From positions 1,123,856-1,187,855 of the forward strand of contig NZ_HE978511.1 in assembly GCF_000311725.1 (NCBI RefSeq): 64,000 bases of DNA, written 5' to 3'. This document shows, piece after piece, positions 1-7,439 of this stretch (positions are counted from its first letter, which is position 1; each line of letters begins with the position of its first letter). The position numbers and the translations under genes were made by a program. The DNA is from Robertmurraya massiliosenegalensis JC6 (GTDB lineage Bacteria > Bacillota > Bacilli > Bacillales > Cytobacillaceae). The notes under the pieces were generated by a model, which searched no databases, had not been told where the DNA came from, and worked only from the letters and a program-made list of their open reading frames with translations.

Positions 1-93
1 GGTGGAAAAATTATACTTAAAACCCATATAAAGTAACTTCTATATACCCTTGTGGATATTTTTGCAATGCTAATGGAGAAGAAGGGATTATTT

Positions 94-558
94 ATGGAAT
101 CAAATTTTACAGTTCGAAATTTGTGGTCAGGAATTCTTTTTGGTCTCGGATTGATAGCTTTTTTGGATGAAGCTGTTTTTCACCAAATCCTACACTGGCA
201 TCATTTTTATGACAAAAGTTCACTTTCAATTGGCTTCGTTTCTGACGGTCTCTTCCACGCATTCAGTTGGTTTGCGACCATTGGTGGTCTTTTTCTACTT
301 GCGGATTTAAGGCGTAGAAATGCTTTTGTGTTAAAAAGATGGGTAGGGGGTGTATTTCTTGGGGCCGGTGGGTTCCAATTATACGATGGGACGATCCAGC
401 ACAAATTAATGAGAATTCATCAAATCCGTTATGTAGACAATGTCATCTTCTACGACTTCACTTGGAATATCATTGCGGTTATCATGGTCTTCATTGGTAT
501 CTTCCTTATTATAAAAACAAAGAAGTCATTAAGAGGTGAAATAGAAAATGCACAATGA
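94..558 (+). CDS. DUF2243 family membrane protein
   Basis: Predicted inner-membrane protein of about 154 residues with four hydrophobic segments; the N-terminal part (GLIAFLDEAVFHQILHWHH) matches the DUF2243 family as I know it. The ATG at 94 is preferred over an upstream GTG at 52 because it follows an AGGG-type ribosome binding site at good spacing and starts directly at the family's first conserved stretch. It overlaps the next gene, a CtaG-like protein, by 11 bases, so the two are surely co-transcribed and probably translationally coupled. DUF2243 and CtaG-like genes are often neighbours. A role beside terminal oxidase assembly or metal handling is inferred from the neighbour only; the molecular function is unknown. 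Confidence 0.8.
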   Translation: MESNFTVRNLWSGILFGLGLIAFLDEAVFHQILHWHHFYDKSSLSIGFVSDGLFHAFSWFATIGGLFLLADLRRRNAFVLKRWVGGVFLGAGGFQLYDGTIQHKLMRIHQIRYVDNVIFYDFTWNIIAVIMVFIGIFLIIKTKKSLRGEIENAQ

Positions 559-1318
559 AAATGTTCTTCTCCTTGTTCTACCATTTATATTGTTAATAGT
601 GGGTTATATATTTGCTGTCCTACGTTCCAACCAGTACACTAAACGCTGGACATTATACCGTACTAGTTCTTGGATTTTAGGGATGCTTTGTATCACTGCA
701 GTATTTATTGGCCCTTTAGCAGAACTTGCTCACACAAATTTTACAGCCCATATGCTAGGACACTTACTTCTTGGAATGATTGCTCCGCTGCTCATTGTAC
801 TATCGGCGCCAATGACTCTTCTTTTACGCTGTCTTCATGTAAAACGAGCTCGTCAACTATCATACTTGCTTAAATCGACTCCAGTACGATTAGTTCATGA
901 TCCCCTTATTGCTTCGGTCCTTAATATGGGTGGGTTGTGGCTTCTCTATGCAACAGATCTTTATTCAGCTATGCATCATCATATATTTCTATTTTTGTTC
1001 GTCCACATTCATGTATTTCTTGCAGGCTATCTTTTTACAGCATCTATCGTTTATTTTGACCCAACTCCACATAGAACAAGTTATATCTATCGCACGATTA
1101 TTTTGATTCTTTCCTCAGCAAGCCACGCAATTCTAGCAAAATACCTATACACTCATCCACCAGCAGGTGTACCAAAAGCCCAGGCAGAAAAAGGGGCGAT
1201 GCTTATGTATTATGGAGGAGATGCAGTCGATATAATCTTGATTATCATCTTCTGTTTTCAATGGTACAAAGCTAGCAAACCAAAAGCAGAGTTCCTTAAA
1301 AAAGGTGTAGATGTTTAA
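548..1318 (+). CDS. CtaG-like cytochrome c oxidase assembly protein
   Basis: Polytopic membrane protein of 256 residues, about seven hydrophobic segments, belonging to the Caa3-type CtaG family, whose Bacillus members are needed for formation of active caa3 oxidase (family knowledge). Visible hallmarks are intramembrane histidines in HMLGHLLLGM near residue 70, a histidine-rich segment HHHIFLFLFVHIH near 145-157, and a late YGGDAVD motif. The start overlaps DUF2243 by 11 bases; a hairpin terminator follows the stop. No other oxidase gene lies in the window, so this is a stand-alone copy and may be a paralogue of the ctaG in the main oxidase operon. Confidence 0.85.
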   Translation: MHNENVLLLVLPFILLIVGYIFAVLRSNQYTKRWTLYRTSSWILGMLCITAVFIGPLAELAHTNFTAHMLGHLLLGMIAPLLIVLSAPMTLLLRCLHVKRARQLSYLLKSTPVRLVHDPLIASVLNMGGLWLLYATDLYSAMHHHIFLFLFVHIHVFLAGYLFTASIVYFDPTPHRTSYIYRTIILILSSASHAILAKYLYTHPPAGVPKAQAEKGAMLMYYGGDAVDIILIIIFCFQWYKASKPKAEFLKKGVDV

Positions 1319-1353
1319 AAAGCGATCAGAGATATTTTCTCTGACCGCTTTTT
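1317..1353 (+). terminator. Rho-independent terminator after ctaG-like gene
   Basis: An 11-bp stem with one mismatch (GCGATCAGAGA / TCTCTGACCGC) around a five-base loop, followed by five T. It ends the DUF2243-CtaG operon. A-rich flank on the other side could also serve the convergent trmL. Confidence 0.8.
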
Positions 1354-1369
1354 AATACGAATGACCACT

Positions 1370-1846
1370 TTATTTCAAGTGCAAATAATTCTGTTGTCTT
1401 AATGCTTCATAAATCAAAATAGCAGCCGTGTTCGAAAGGTTTAACGAACGTACATTTTCGTTCATTGGGATTCTCAGACATCGTTCTAGGTTTGCCTCAA
1501 TTAAATCCTTTGGAAGACCTGTCGTTTCTTTTCCAAATAGAAAATAATAATCTTGTTCCTGTTGACTATAATCAAAATTTGAATGCGGCTGAGTTCCAAA
1601 CTTAGTTAAATAGAAAAATTCCCCTCCAGCATTCTTTTCAAAAAATTCATCTAAAGAATCGTAATAGACAATATTGACAAATTCCCAATAATCTAATCCT
1701 GCACGCTTTAACATTTTATCATCTGTTGAAAATCCTAATGGGCGGATTAAATGGAGAGTTGTATCTGTTGCTGCACAAGTGCGGGCAATATTCCCTGTAT
1801 TTGCTGGTATCTCTGGTTGATATAAAACGACATGCACTGCCACCAA
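1370..1846 (-). CDS. trmL: tRNA (cytidine(34)-2'-O)-methyltransferase TrmL
   Basis: SPOUT-class methyltransferase (formerly CspR/YibK) of 158 residues, predicted to 2'-O-methylate the wobble nucleotide of tRNA-Leu isoacceptors in the cytoplasm. Motifs: N-terminal PEIPANTGNIARTC, FGKETTGLP near residue 105, and the knotted C-terminal cofactor site IPMNENVRSLNLSNTAA. Length is typical for the family. The start is TTG at 1846, or the adjacent GTG, after AGGAAGTG; no ATG is available. A perfect TATAAT lies upstream at 1962-1967 on this strand but with a weak -35. It converges on the CtaG-like gene. Confidence 0.92.
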   Translation of the reverse strand: MVAVHVVLYQPEIPANTGNIARTCAATDTTLHLIRPLGFSTDDKMLKRAGLDYWEFVNIVYYDSLDEFFEKNAGGEFFYLTKFGTQPHSNFDYSQQEQDYYFLFGKETTGLPKDLIEANLERCLRIPMNENVRSLNLSNTAAILIYEALRQQNYLHLK

Positions 1847-1992
1847 AATTCACTTCCTCATACAATTTACTCAATTCGTTCGTCCATTTTTGCTTTTTGT
1901 AAAAACATAAGTTTTCTAAAAAAAAGACGTATGTGAAAAGAGCCTATTTATTCTATGAGCTATTATATCACTTTTTTACACTTGAAGAAATT

Positions 1993-2865
1993 TCAATTTT
2001 GGTCATCTTTTATATGAAGAAATTTATATTTAATATTGGGTGTATACGCTGTCGAATCCTCATAAGCCCAGTACCTCATTCGACTATTTGCCGTATTGGC
2101 ATTAACGAGGGGCATGCCATCTCCGTCCTTAGCCGTAACAATGGTGGTATGATCAAATCTGCCATCCCCTTGAAAATCATAACAAATAACATCCCCGTAC
2201 TCCAATTGCCCGGGTTCTGATACTTCTTCAGCACGCAAGCCTCTTTTGGCATTCGGTAAGTACCACCTGAAAGAATGAGCCACCGTCCACGTATAGCTCC
2301 AATTTCGATTTTGCATCCACCAGCCATTACTTCGATTAGGATAGCCGACCATTGGAGCTTCGCCAGCATGAAGACATTGTGAAATATAATTCGTGCAATT
2401 AACATCAAACTTTTGATAGGCAGGATTAAACTCATTCCACCATCGCTCCGCATATTTAACAGCCTTCAGTCGATCATATTTAAAATACACACGTTCATCT
2501 CCATCGGTCACCTCACCAAGTGTGAAAGCAGCGCGATGATCAGGTTGTTCAACATTTAATTCCTGATCCTCAATCAGAATCCCCTTATAAAATTCAGCCA
2601 CCCGTTCCTCCACTTCTTCCTCGACATATATATTGCCTTTATGATTAATTACATATTGAAAATGAGCACGGTAAAAAGCTTTAGGAGTCTCTGCTTCTTC
2701 TGATATACGATCGATTTTTCCGGTCGCATGGACCTTGACGATCTCTCCTTTTCTTTTCGAAACACTCTCTTTCTTCTTCTCCATTTTTTCGCATATGATA
2801 TTCCTTGAGTTCGTAACACATTGATTCACACGTTTCATGAGATGTTCTTGCAGTTGTTCCTTCAT
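1993..2865 (-). CDS. Amidase-domain (Amidase_6-like) protein, YhbB-like
   Basis: About 290 residues. The C-terminal half carries a cysteine-peptidase-like putative amidase domain: NCTNYISQCLHAG near residue 156 gives the likely nucleophilic Cys, with HTTIV near residue 250 as the likely His. The N-terminal ~120 residues are charged and resemble the lead region of Bacillus YhbB-type proteins; no signal peptide is evident, so a cytoplasmic or spore-associated location is possible. ATG 2865 is chosen over GTG 2883 because GGAGGG lies just upstream of it. Substrate is unknown; a cell-wall peptide amide bond is the usual guess for the family. Confidence 0.8.
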   Translation of the reverse strand: MKEQLQEHLMKRVNQCVTNSRNIICEKMEKKKESVSKRKGEIVKVHATGKIDRISEEAETPKAFYRAHFQYVINHKGNIYVEEEVEERVAEFYKGILIEDQELNVEQPDHRAAFTLGEVTDGDERVYFKYDRLKAVKYAERWWNEFNPAYQKFDVNCTNYISQCLHAGEAPMVGYPNRSNGWWMQNRNWSYTWTVAHSFRWYLPNAKRGLRAEEVSEPGQLEYGDVICYDFQGDGRFDHTTIVTAKDGDGMPLVNANTANSRMRYWAYEDSTAYTPNIKYKFLHIKDDQN

Positions 2866-2920
2866 GTTGCTCCCTCCTCTCACAACATATATATGAATAA
2901 AGATGTGAAAAGAGAAATTA

Positions 2921-2953
2921 AAAAAAGGAACTCAACCGAATGAGCTCCTTCTA
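2921..2953 (-). terminator. Terminator after aldehyde dehydrogenase
   Basis: On the minus strand a stem formed by AAGGAGCTCA and TGAGTTCCTT is followed by seven T. It lies 15 bases past the dhaS stop. Confidence 0.8.
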
Positions 2954-2967
2954 ACTAAATCATTTCA

Positions 2968-4452
2968 TTATTGCATAGCAATCCAAACACTTTTTACTTC
3001 TGTATAGTTATTAAGTGCGTAGGATCCCATTTCACGTCCGATTCCCGATTGCTTATATCCGCCAAACGGAGAAGCTGCATCAAATGCGTTGTAGCAGTTC
3101 ACCCAAACAGTTCCTGCGCGAAGATTATTAGAGATGTAATGTGCTTTGGCAACATCTCGTGTCCACACACCTGCAGCTAAACCATATTCACTATTATTTG
3201 CACGATTAATTAACTCGTCTATATCATCATATGGCATAGCCGCAATTACTGGTCCAAAAATCTCTTCTTTAGCGATCGTCATTTCATCTCTAACATCAGC
3301 AAAAATAGTTGGCGAAACAAAATAACCTTGATCCTGTGGTTTGTTCCCGCCAGTTACAAGTTGAGCGCCTTCACTAAGACCTTTTTCAATATAGTTAAGC
3401 ACGCGATTTTGCTGCTCACTTGACACAAGAGGCCCGATTTCTGTATCGGCATGAATTCCTGCGCCTTGTTTTATCTTTTCTGCATGGGAAGCCATATCCG
3501 CTACCACGTTATCGAAGTCTTTTTTCTGAATAAACACTCTAGAACCGGCACAGCAAACTTGTCCTTGATTAAACATGACTCCATTTAATGCACCTGGGAT
3601 TGCTTTTGTTAAATCAGCATCAGGAAGAATAATATTTGGTGATTTCCCTCCTAATTCCAAGGTAACTCTTTTCAATGTTTTTGAAGCATTTGACATAATC
3701 AACTTCCCTACTTCAGTTGATCCAGTGAACGCAATTTTGTCGACTAATGGATGATCGACTAATGGTTGACCAGCAGTTTCACCAAAGCCAGGAACAACGT
3801 TGACAACCCCTTTTGGGAATCCAACTTCATCAATTAATTCGGCTAAGTAGAGCGCCGATAGTGGTGTTTGCTCTGCCGGTTTAAGAACGACCGTACAACC
3901 AGTTGCTAGAGCTGCACCAAGTTTCCACATGGCCATTAGAAGTGGAAAATTCCATGGAATAATTTGTCCGACCACCCCTACTGCTTCGTGACGAGTATAA
4001 TTGAAATAAGGTCCGCTAACAGGAATGGTCTGTCCAACAATCTTTGTTGACCAGCCAGCATAATAGCGCATATGTTCAATGGCTAACGGGATATCTGCGT
4101 TCGTCGTTTCACGAATTGGTTTTCCATTATCTAACGTTTCTAACTGAGCAAGTTCTTCACGATGCTCTTCCATTAAATCAGCAAGCTTATACATAAGACG
4201 GCTGCGTTCAGCGGCACTCATCTTTGACCAAGGCCCTTCATCAAAAGCTTGACGAGCAGCTTTTACCGCAAGATCAATATCTTCTGCCTCTGCTTCGAAA
4301 ACGGCAGCTAGCACCTCACCTGTTGCTGGATTGTAAGAATCAAACGTTTTTTGAGACTTACTCTCAACAAATTCTCCATTAATATAAAGCTTCTTCTTAC
4401 CACTCAAAAATTTTTCTACTTTTTCTTTTAACCCTACTGCAAGTTGACTCAT
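2968..4452 (-). CDS. dhaS: NAD(P)-dependent aldehyde dehydrogenase, DhaS-like
   Basis: A 494-residue aldehyde dehydrogenase oxidising aldehydes to carboxylic acids in the cytoplasm. It aligns by eye almost end to end with Bacillus DhaS. Visible features: the cofactor-site segment [14 protein letters not shown], nucleotide-binding FTGSTEVGK, general base in LELGGKSPN near residue 268, catalytic cysteine in GQVCCAGSR near residue 302, EEIFGPV, and C-terminal [16 protein letters not shown] 4452 follows AGAGGAGGAATTTT. It stands alone between terminators. A perfect cre box at 4511-4524 suggests CcpA control. Physiological substrate cannot be read from the sequence. Confidence 0.92.
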   Translation of the reverse strand: MSQLAVGLKEKVEKFLSGKKKLYINGEFVESKSQKTFDSYNPATGEVLAAVFEAEAEDIDLAVKAARQAFDEGPWSKMSAAERSRLMYKLADLMEEHREELAQLETLDNGKPIRETTNADIPLAIEHMRYYAGWSTKIVGQTIPVSGPYFNYTRHEAVGVVGQIIPWNFPLLMAMWKLGAALATGCTVVLKPAEQTPLSALYLAELIDEVGFPKGVVNVVPGFGETAGQPLVDHPLVDKIAFTGSTEVGKLIMSNASKTLKRVTLELGGKSPNIILPDADLTKAIPGALNGVMFNQGQVCCAGSRVFIQKKDFDNVVADMASHAEKIKQGAGIHADTEIGPLVSSEQQNRVLNYIEKGLSEGAQLVTGGNKPQDQGYFVSPTIFADVRDEMTIAKEEIFGPVIAAMPYDDIDELINRANNSEYGLAAGVWTRDVAKAHYISNNLRAGTVWVNCYNAFDAASPFGGYKQSGIGREMGSYALNNYTEVKSVWIAMQ

Positions 4453-4510
4453 AAAATTCCTCCTCTTTAATTAGTATTTTATGTAGCACTAGTAGTAAAA
4501 TGGGTAATCC

Positions 4511-4524
4511 TGTAAGCGTTAACA
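4511..4524. promoter_or_regulatory. CcpA cre box upstream of dhaS
   Basis: TGTAAGCGTTAACA fits the catabolite-responsive element consensus TGWAARCGYTWNCW at every position. It sits 59 bases before the dhaS start codon, in the region where that gene's promoter should be, so glucose repression of dhaS is inferred. Confidence 0.65.
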
Positions 4525-4674
4525 CTTACAAATGAATCGTAACACTATCAATCTTCCAGAATCAATGTTTAAAATTCTAAAAATTCCGATATTTAATGAC
4601 ATAATATACTACTTTTTTCCAAAATTCAGTATAAATCGAAAACATTCGTGAATTTGGCAACTCATGATCAATTA

Positions 4675-4712
4675 AAAAACATGACTCATAAAAATCTCGT
4701 GAGTCATGTTTT
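4675..4712 (-). terminator. Terminator after queG
   Basis: A perfect 12-bp stem (AAACATGACTCA / TGAGTCATGTTT) around an 11-base loop, followed on the minus strand by a T run. It lies just past the queG stop; T and A runs flank it on both sides, so it could also work on the other strand. Confidence 0.8.
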
Positions 4713-4726
4713 TAGTTAAAGTAAAA

Positions 4727-5860
4727 TTAATGTTTAATTAATCGAAGCCCTTTTTCAATCTCATTTACCACATCAGTGTCCGTTTCTTTTTCCTTCGCTT
4801 GAAGCAACTCCTGCTCTGCTTTCTCTCCACCGATTTTCCCAAGTGCCCATGCGGCAGTCCCTCTCAACACCGGCCTTGAATCTTCCTTTAACATAATCGT
4901 TAAATCATCTACCGCAGTTTCATCCTTAAAATGGGCAAGGGCAATGACCGCATTGCGTTGGATCGGCTTCTTCCCTCGCCACGAACCAGAAAGTTGACCA
5001 AATCTTGCTTTAAAACTACGGTTGCTCAAATACAAGATTGGCTTTAATAGCGGTTTAACGACCTCTGGCTCAGCTTTCATTTCATCATGAAATTGATAAT
5101 TTTTCCCTTTATTTTCAGGACAAGCTGTTTGACAAGAATCACAACCATAGAGACGATTACCAATTTTATCGCGAAATTCATCTGGAATAAAATCCTTTGT
5201 CTGTGTCAAAAAGGCAATGCAGCGTTGAGCATTAATTTGACCACCTTGAACTAACGCTCCCGTAGGACATGCATCAATACATTTGTTACAATCACCACAG
5301 CGCTCCTCCATTGGTTCATCTGGTTCAAAAGGGAGATTGGTTATCATCTCACCTAAATAGACGTAGGAGCCGAATTCCGGAGTGATAATCGCACAGTTCT
5401 TCCCACTCCATCCAATACCTGCTCGCTCTGCAACAGCTCGGTCTACTAATTCTCCTGTATCAACCATTGATTTACATCTTGCCGCAGGAACTTTTTCCAT
5501 AATAAAGTCTTCTAACTTTTTCAACCGTTCTTTTAAAATAAGGTGGTAATCTAAGCCCCAGGAAGCTCGACAAAAAAGACCACGACGTTCGCCTTTTTTA
5601 CTAGTGACCCGTTCACTCATTTTTGATGGATATGCTAATGCAATCGAAATAATAGACCGTGGTTGCTCCATTAATAATGAGGGATTCACTCTTTTTTCAA
5701 TGTCGGGCTCTTCAAATCCAGATTGATAGCCTAATTCCTGCTGCCTGAGTAAGCGATTTTTCAGTCCATCAAAGGTGTTTGCAGTCGTAAATCCGATTTT
5801 ATCAATGCCAATTGTTTTGCTATATTCAATAATTTCATTTTTTAATTGATCGTAATTCAT
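4727..5860 (-). CDS. queG: Epoxyqueuosine reductase QueG
   Basis: A 377-residue iron-sulfur, cobalamin-dependent enzyme for the last step of queuosine synthesis in tRNA (epoxyqueuosine to queuosine). Two [4Fe-4S] motifs are clear: CGDCNKCIDACPTGAL near residue 187 and CDSCQTACPENKG near 239. The N-terminal region has the DUF1730 catalytic-domain sequence (GFTTANTFDGLKNRL, VDTGELVDRAVAERAGIGW). The last ~80 residues form HEAT-like repeats (HFKDETAVDDL, RPVLRGTAAWALGKIGG), as in the longer Bacillus form formerly called YhbA. The gene is divergent from the B3/B4 gene and ends at a strong terminator. No queuosine precursor genes are nearby. Confidence 0.93.
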   Translation of the reverse strand: MNYDQLKNEIIEYSKTIGIDKIGFTTANTFDGLKNRLLRQQELGYQSGFEEPDIEKRVNPSLLMEQPRSIISIALAYPSKMSERVTSKKGERRGLFCRASWGLDYHLILKERLKKLEDFIMEKVPAARCKSMVDTGELVDRAVAERAGIGWSGKNCAIITPEFGSYVYLGEMITNLPFEPDEPMEERCGDCNKCIDACPTGALVQGGQINAQRCIAFLTQTKDFIPDEFRDKIGNRLYGCDSCQTACPENKGKNYQFHDEMKAEPEVVKPLLKPILYLSNRSFKARFGQLSGSWRGKKPIQRNAVIALAHFKDETAVDDLTIMLKEDSRPVLRGTAAWALGKIGGEKAEQELLQAKEKETDTDVVNEIEKGLRLIKH

Positions 5861-5969
5861 TCATATCCCTCCTTTCTTAAAGGGATTTATATTTAAATGA
5901 GTTTCTTATTTGTGAAAAACCATATCCACTATGATAAACTATTTTCATGAGTTTTTGGAGGTGGAATGC

Positions 5970-6647
5970 TTGGAAATTACTCTATCACCCCAGTTATACA
6001 CGCTTATTCCAAATTTTAAAATCGGAGTCATTCATTATCACAATATTGAAGTCGGTACCTCTCCTCAAATGTTAAAAGGAAGATTACAGCTATTTCAAGA
6101 ATCGATTTTCTTTGATTTGGAAGATAAAAAAGTAGAGGAAATAGAAGAAATTAGTGAATGGCGCAGCATATTTAAAGAGACAGGACAAGATCCGAATCAA
6201 TTTCACCATTCAGCAGAAGCACTTTATCTTAGAGTCCAAAAGCAACAATTTCTTCCTTCAGTTAATAGTGCAATCGATTTAACGAATTTCTTTTCCTTAC
6301 AATATAAAATTCCATTAGGGATTTATGATTTAGGGGCAGTTAATGGATCGATTAACGTACGTATCGCAGAAGAGGGAGAACACTATGAAGGGCTTAACGG
6401 AAGAGTGAATCACTTACATCAATTGATCGTCACAGTAGATAACAACGGTCCTTTCGGTAGTCCTTATGTTGATTCTACTAGAACTTCTGTCTCTGAAAAG
6501 ACAAAAGCTGCGGTCCAAATCATCTATTTGAGACCATCCATGGAATTATCCGAAGCAAAACTGATGGTAGAATCGTTACGCAACATGTTCCTTCAAATCC
6601 ATGGTGGTGAAGCAAACATGCAGATCTTACACGAATCTTCCTTATAA
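5970..6647 (+). CDS. B3/B4 tRNA-binding domain protein (PheT-like)
   Basis: About 225 residues related to the B3/B4 domain of phenylalanyl-tRNA synthetase beta subunit, as a stand-alone protein. Typical stretches are EWRSIFKETGQDPNQFHHSAEAL and LTNFFSLQYKIPLGIYDLGAV. Such free-standing proteins are suspected editing or trans-acting tRNA factors, but function is not established. The start is taken as TTG at 5970, because GGAGGTGG lies five bases upstream; the ATG at 5931 has no binding site. It is divergent from queG and ends in a strong terminator. Confidence 0.75.
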   Translation: MEITLSPQLYTLIPNFKIGVIHYHNIEVGTSPQMLKGRLQLFQESIFFDLEDKKVEEIEEISEWRSIFKETGQDPNQFHHSAEALYLRVQKQQFLPSVNSAIDLTNFFSLQYKIPLGIYDLGAVNGSINVRIAEEGEHYEGLNGRVNHLHQLIVTVDNNGPFGSPYVDSTRTSVSEKTKAAVQIIYLRPSMELSEAKLMVESLRNMFLQIHGGEANMQILHESSL

Positions 6648-6653
6648 AAAATC

Positions 6654-6688
6654 GGAGCCAATAGCATTTGCTATTGGCTCCATTTTTA
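6654..6688 (+). terminator. Terminator after B3/B4 gene
   Basis: A stem of GGAGCCAATAGCA with TGCTATTGGCTCC around a minimal loop, followed by ATTTTTAT. Confidence 0.85.
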
Positions 6689-6781
6689 TAGAAAAAGGGG
6701 TAAATCTGGTTATTATGTTCTCACCTTAATAGACGAATGAGTGGATAAAAAGTTTCAACTTTTTTTATTTCGTCACAAAAT

Positions 6782-6825
6782 AAAAAACGCAATACTTCGT
6801 TCTTTTCGATACGAAATACTGCGTT
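6782..6825 (-). terminator. Terminator after tRNA-Gly
   Basis: On the minus strand AACGCAGTATTTCGT pairs with ACGAAGTATTGCGTT and is followed by TTTTTTATTT, 11 bases past the tRNA CCA end. Confidence 0.85.
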
Positions 6826-6835
6826 ATATATGTAT

Positions 6836-6909
6836 TGGAGCGGGTGATGGGAATCGAACCCACGACAACAGCTTGGAAGGCTGTGGTTTTACCATTAAAC
6901 TACACCCGC
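6836..6909 (-). tRNA. tRNA-Gly (anticodon TCC)
   Basis: A 74-nt cloverleaf on the minus strand with encoded CCA. The acceptor stem is GCGGGTG paired with CACCCGC and discriminator T. The D arm has GTTTAATGGTAAAAC, the anticodon loop CTTCCAA gives TCC, and the T arm reads GTGGGTTCGATTCCCAT. Upstream in the same direction lie two 31-nt copies of its 5' half, and a canonical promoter sits before those. The gene itself is complete and should be functional. Confidence 0.95.
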
Positions 6910-7038
6910 ATTTTTATTGAGATAATATTTAATTTTATTCCCTTATTTTGGCCTTACATGCCTCTAACTCTTATAGCTAATTCGAGGATGCCTTGTCGTC
7001 GAGGCAACTCGTAGGGAATTCACAGATGCTTTCCTCGT

Positions 7039-7069
7039 GGCTGTGGTTTTACCATTAAACTACACCCGC
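7039..7069 (-). pseudogene. tRNA-Gly 5'-half copy 1
   Basis: These 31 nt are identical to nucleotides 1-31 of the functional tRNA-Gly: acceptor 5' strand, D arm and 5' side of the anticodon stem. Identity stops just before the anticodon loop, and no 3' half follows. It cannot form a cloverleaf. Confidence 0.85.
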
Positions 7070-7197
7070 ATTATATTATAAATTGTATTTTTTTAGTTTC
7101 CTTACTCTGGCCTTACATGCCTCTAACTCTTATAGCTAATTCGAGGATGCCTTGTCGTCGAGGCAACTCGCAGGATATTCTCGGATGCTTTGCTCGT

Positions 7198-7228
7198 GGC
7201 TGTGGTTTTACCATTAAACTACACCCGC
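7198..7228 (-). pseudogene. tRNA-Gly 5'-half copy 2
   Basis: A second identical 31-nt copy of the tRNA-Gly 5' half, 159 bases further upstream and nearest to the predicted promoter. As in copy 1, identity ends at the same base before the anticodon. Confidence 0.85.
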
Positions 7229-7280
7229 ACTAATTAGAAGGATTTAGTTTATTCTATTAGCAAAAGTTAGAACATAGAAC

Positions 7281-7309
7281 AATATATCACTATTTTTTTT
7301 GACCGTCAA
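7281..7309 (-). promoter_or_regulatory. SigA promoter for the tRNA-Gly repeat transcript
   Basis: On the minus strand TTGACG, a 17-base spacer, then TATATT. Transcription would begin near 7274, about 45 bases before the outer tRNA half, and would cover both half copies and the complete tRNA down to the terminator at 6782-6825. Confidence 0.65.
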
Positions 7310-7327
7310 GGGTTCATAATGGGAGTC

Positions 7328-7334
7328 TGTCGAA
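7328..7334 (+). promoter_or_regulatory. Possible Spo0A box before the KinB-like gene
   Basis: TGTCGAA followed by AAA matches the Spo0A (0A) box core. It lies 106 bases upstream of the kinase start. A seven-base match can occur by chance, so this rests mainly on the sporulation-type gene that follows. Confidence 0.3.
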
Positions 7335-7439
7335 AAATAAGAGGTTTTGTAGTTATTCCTGCGATTATTGAAAATATTTTGACAATACTCTAAAATAAGA
7401 AGTGGATACAATTACATAGGTCTAACGGAGGATATCCAC

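Larger units (their letters stand above)
6938..7228 (-). repeat. Two-unit tandem repeat (~159 bp) containing tRNA-Gly 5' halves
   Basis: Units at 6938-7069 and 7097-7228 are offset by 159 bases and differ at only about half a dozen positions across their 130-base core. Read on the minus strand, each unit is the first 31 nt of tRNA-Gly, then a short variable stretch, then a structured segment with CGAG-GCCT / AGGC-CCTCG inverted complementarity, then a conserved TTAGAGGCATGTAAGGCC. The real tRNA-Gly begins at the same 160-base offset, so it looks like a third, complete member. Between units the filler is AT-rich. The repeat lies within one predicted transcript with the tRNA. Confidence 0.85.

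Noticed and set aside
339-539. Open frame overlapping the DUF2243 gene in another frame
   Set aside because: No ribosome binding site and no family features; it lies entirely within a well-supported gene.
6938-7228. CRISPR array
   Set aside because: Only two long, near-identical units with a 31-nt tRNA fragment are present; repeat and spacer sizes do not fit CRISPR.
7379-7412. TTGACA...TACAAT as a promoter for the KinB-like gene
   Set aside because: The two hexamers are 22 bases apart, too far for a normal SigA promoter.
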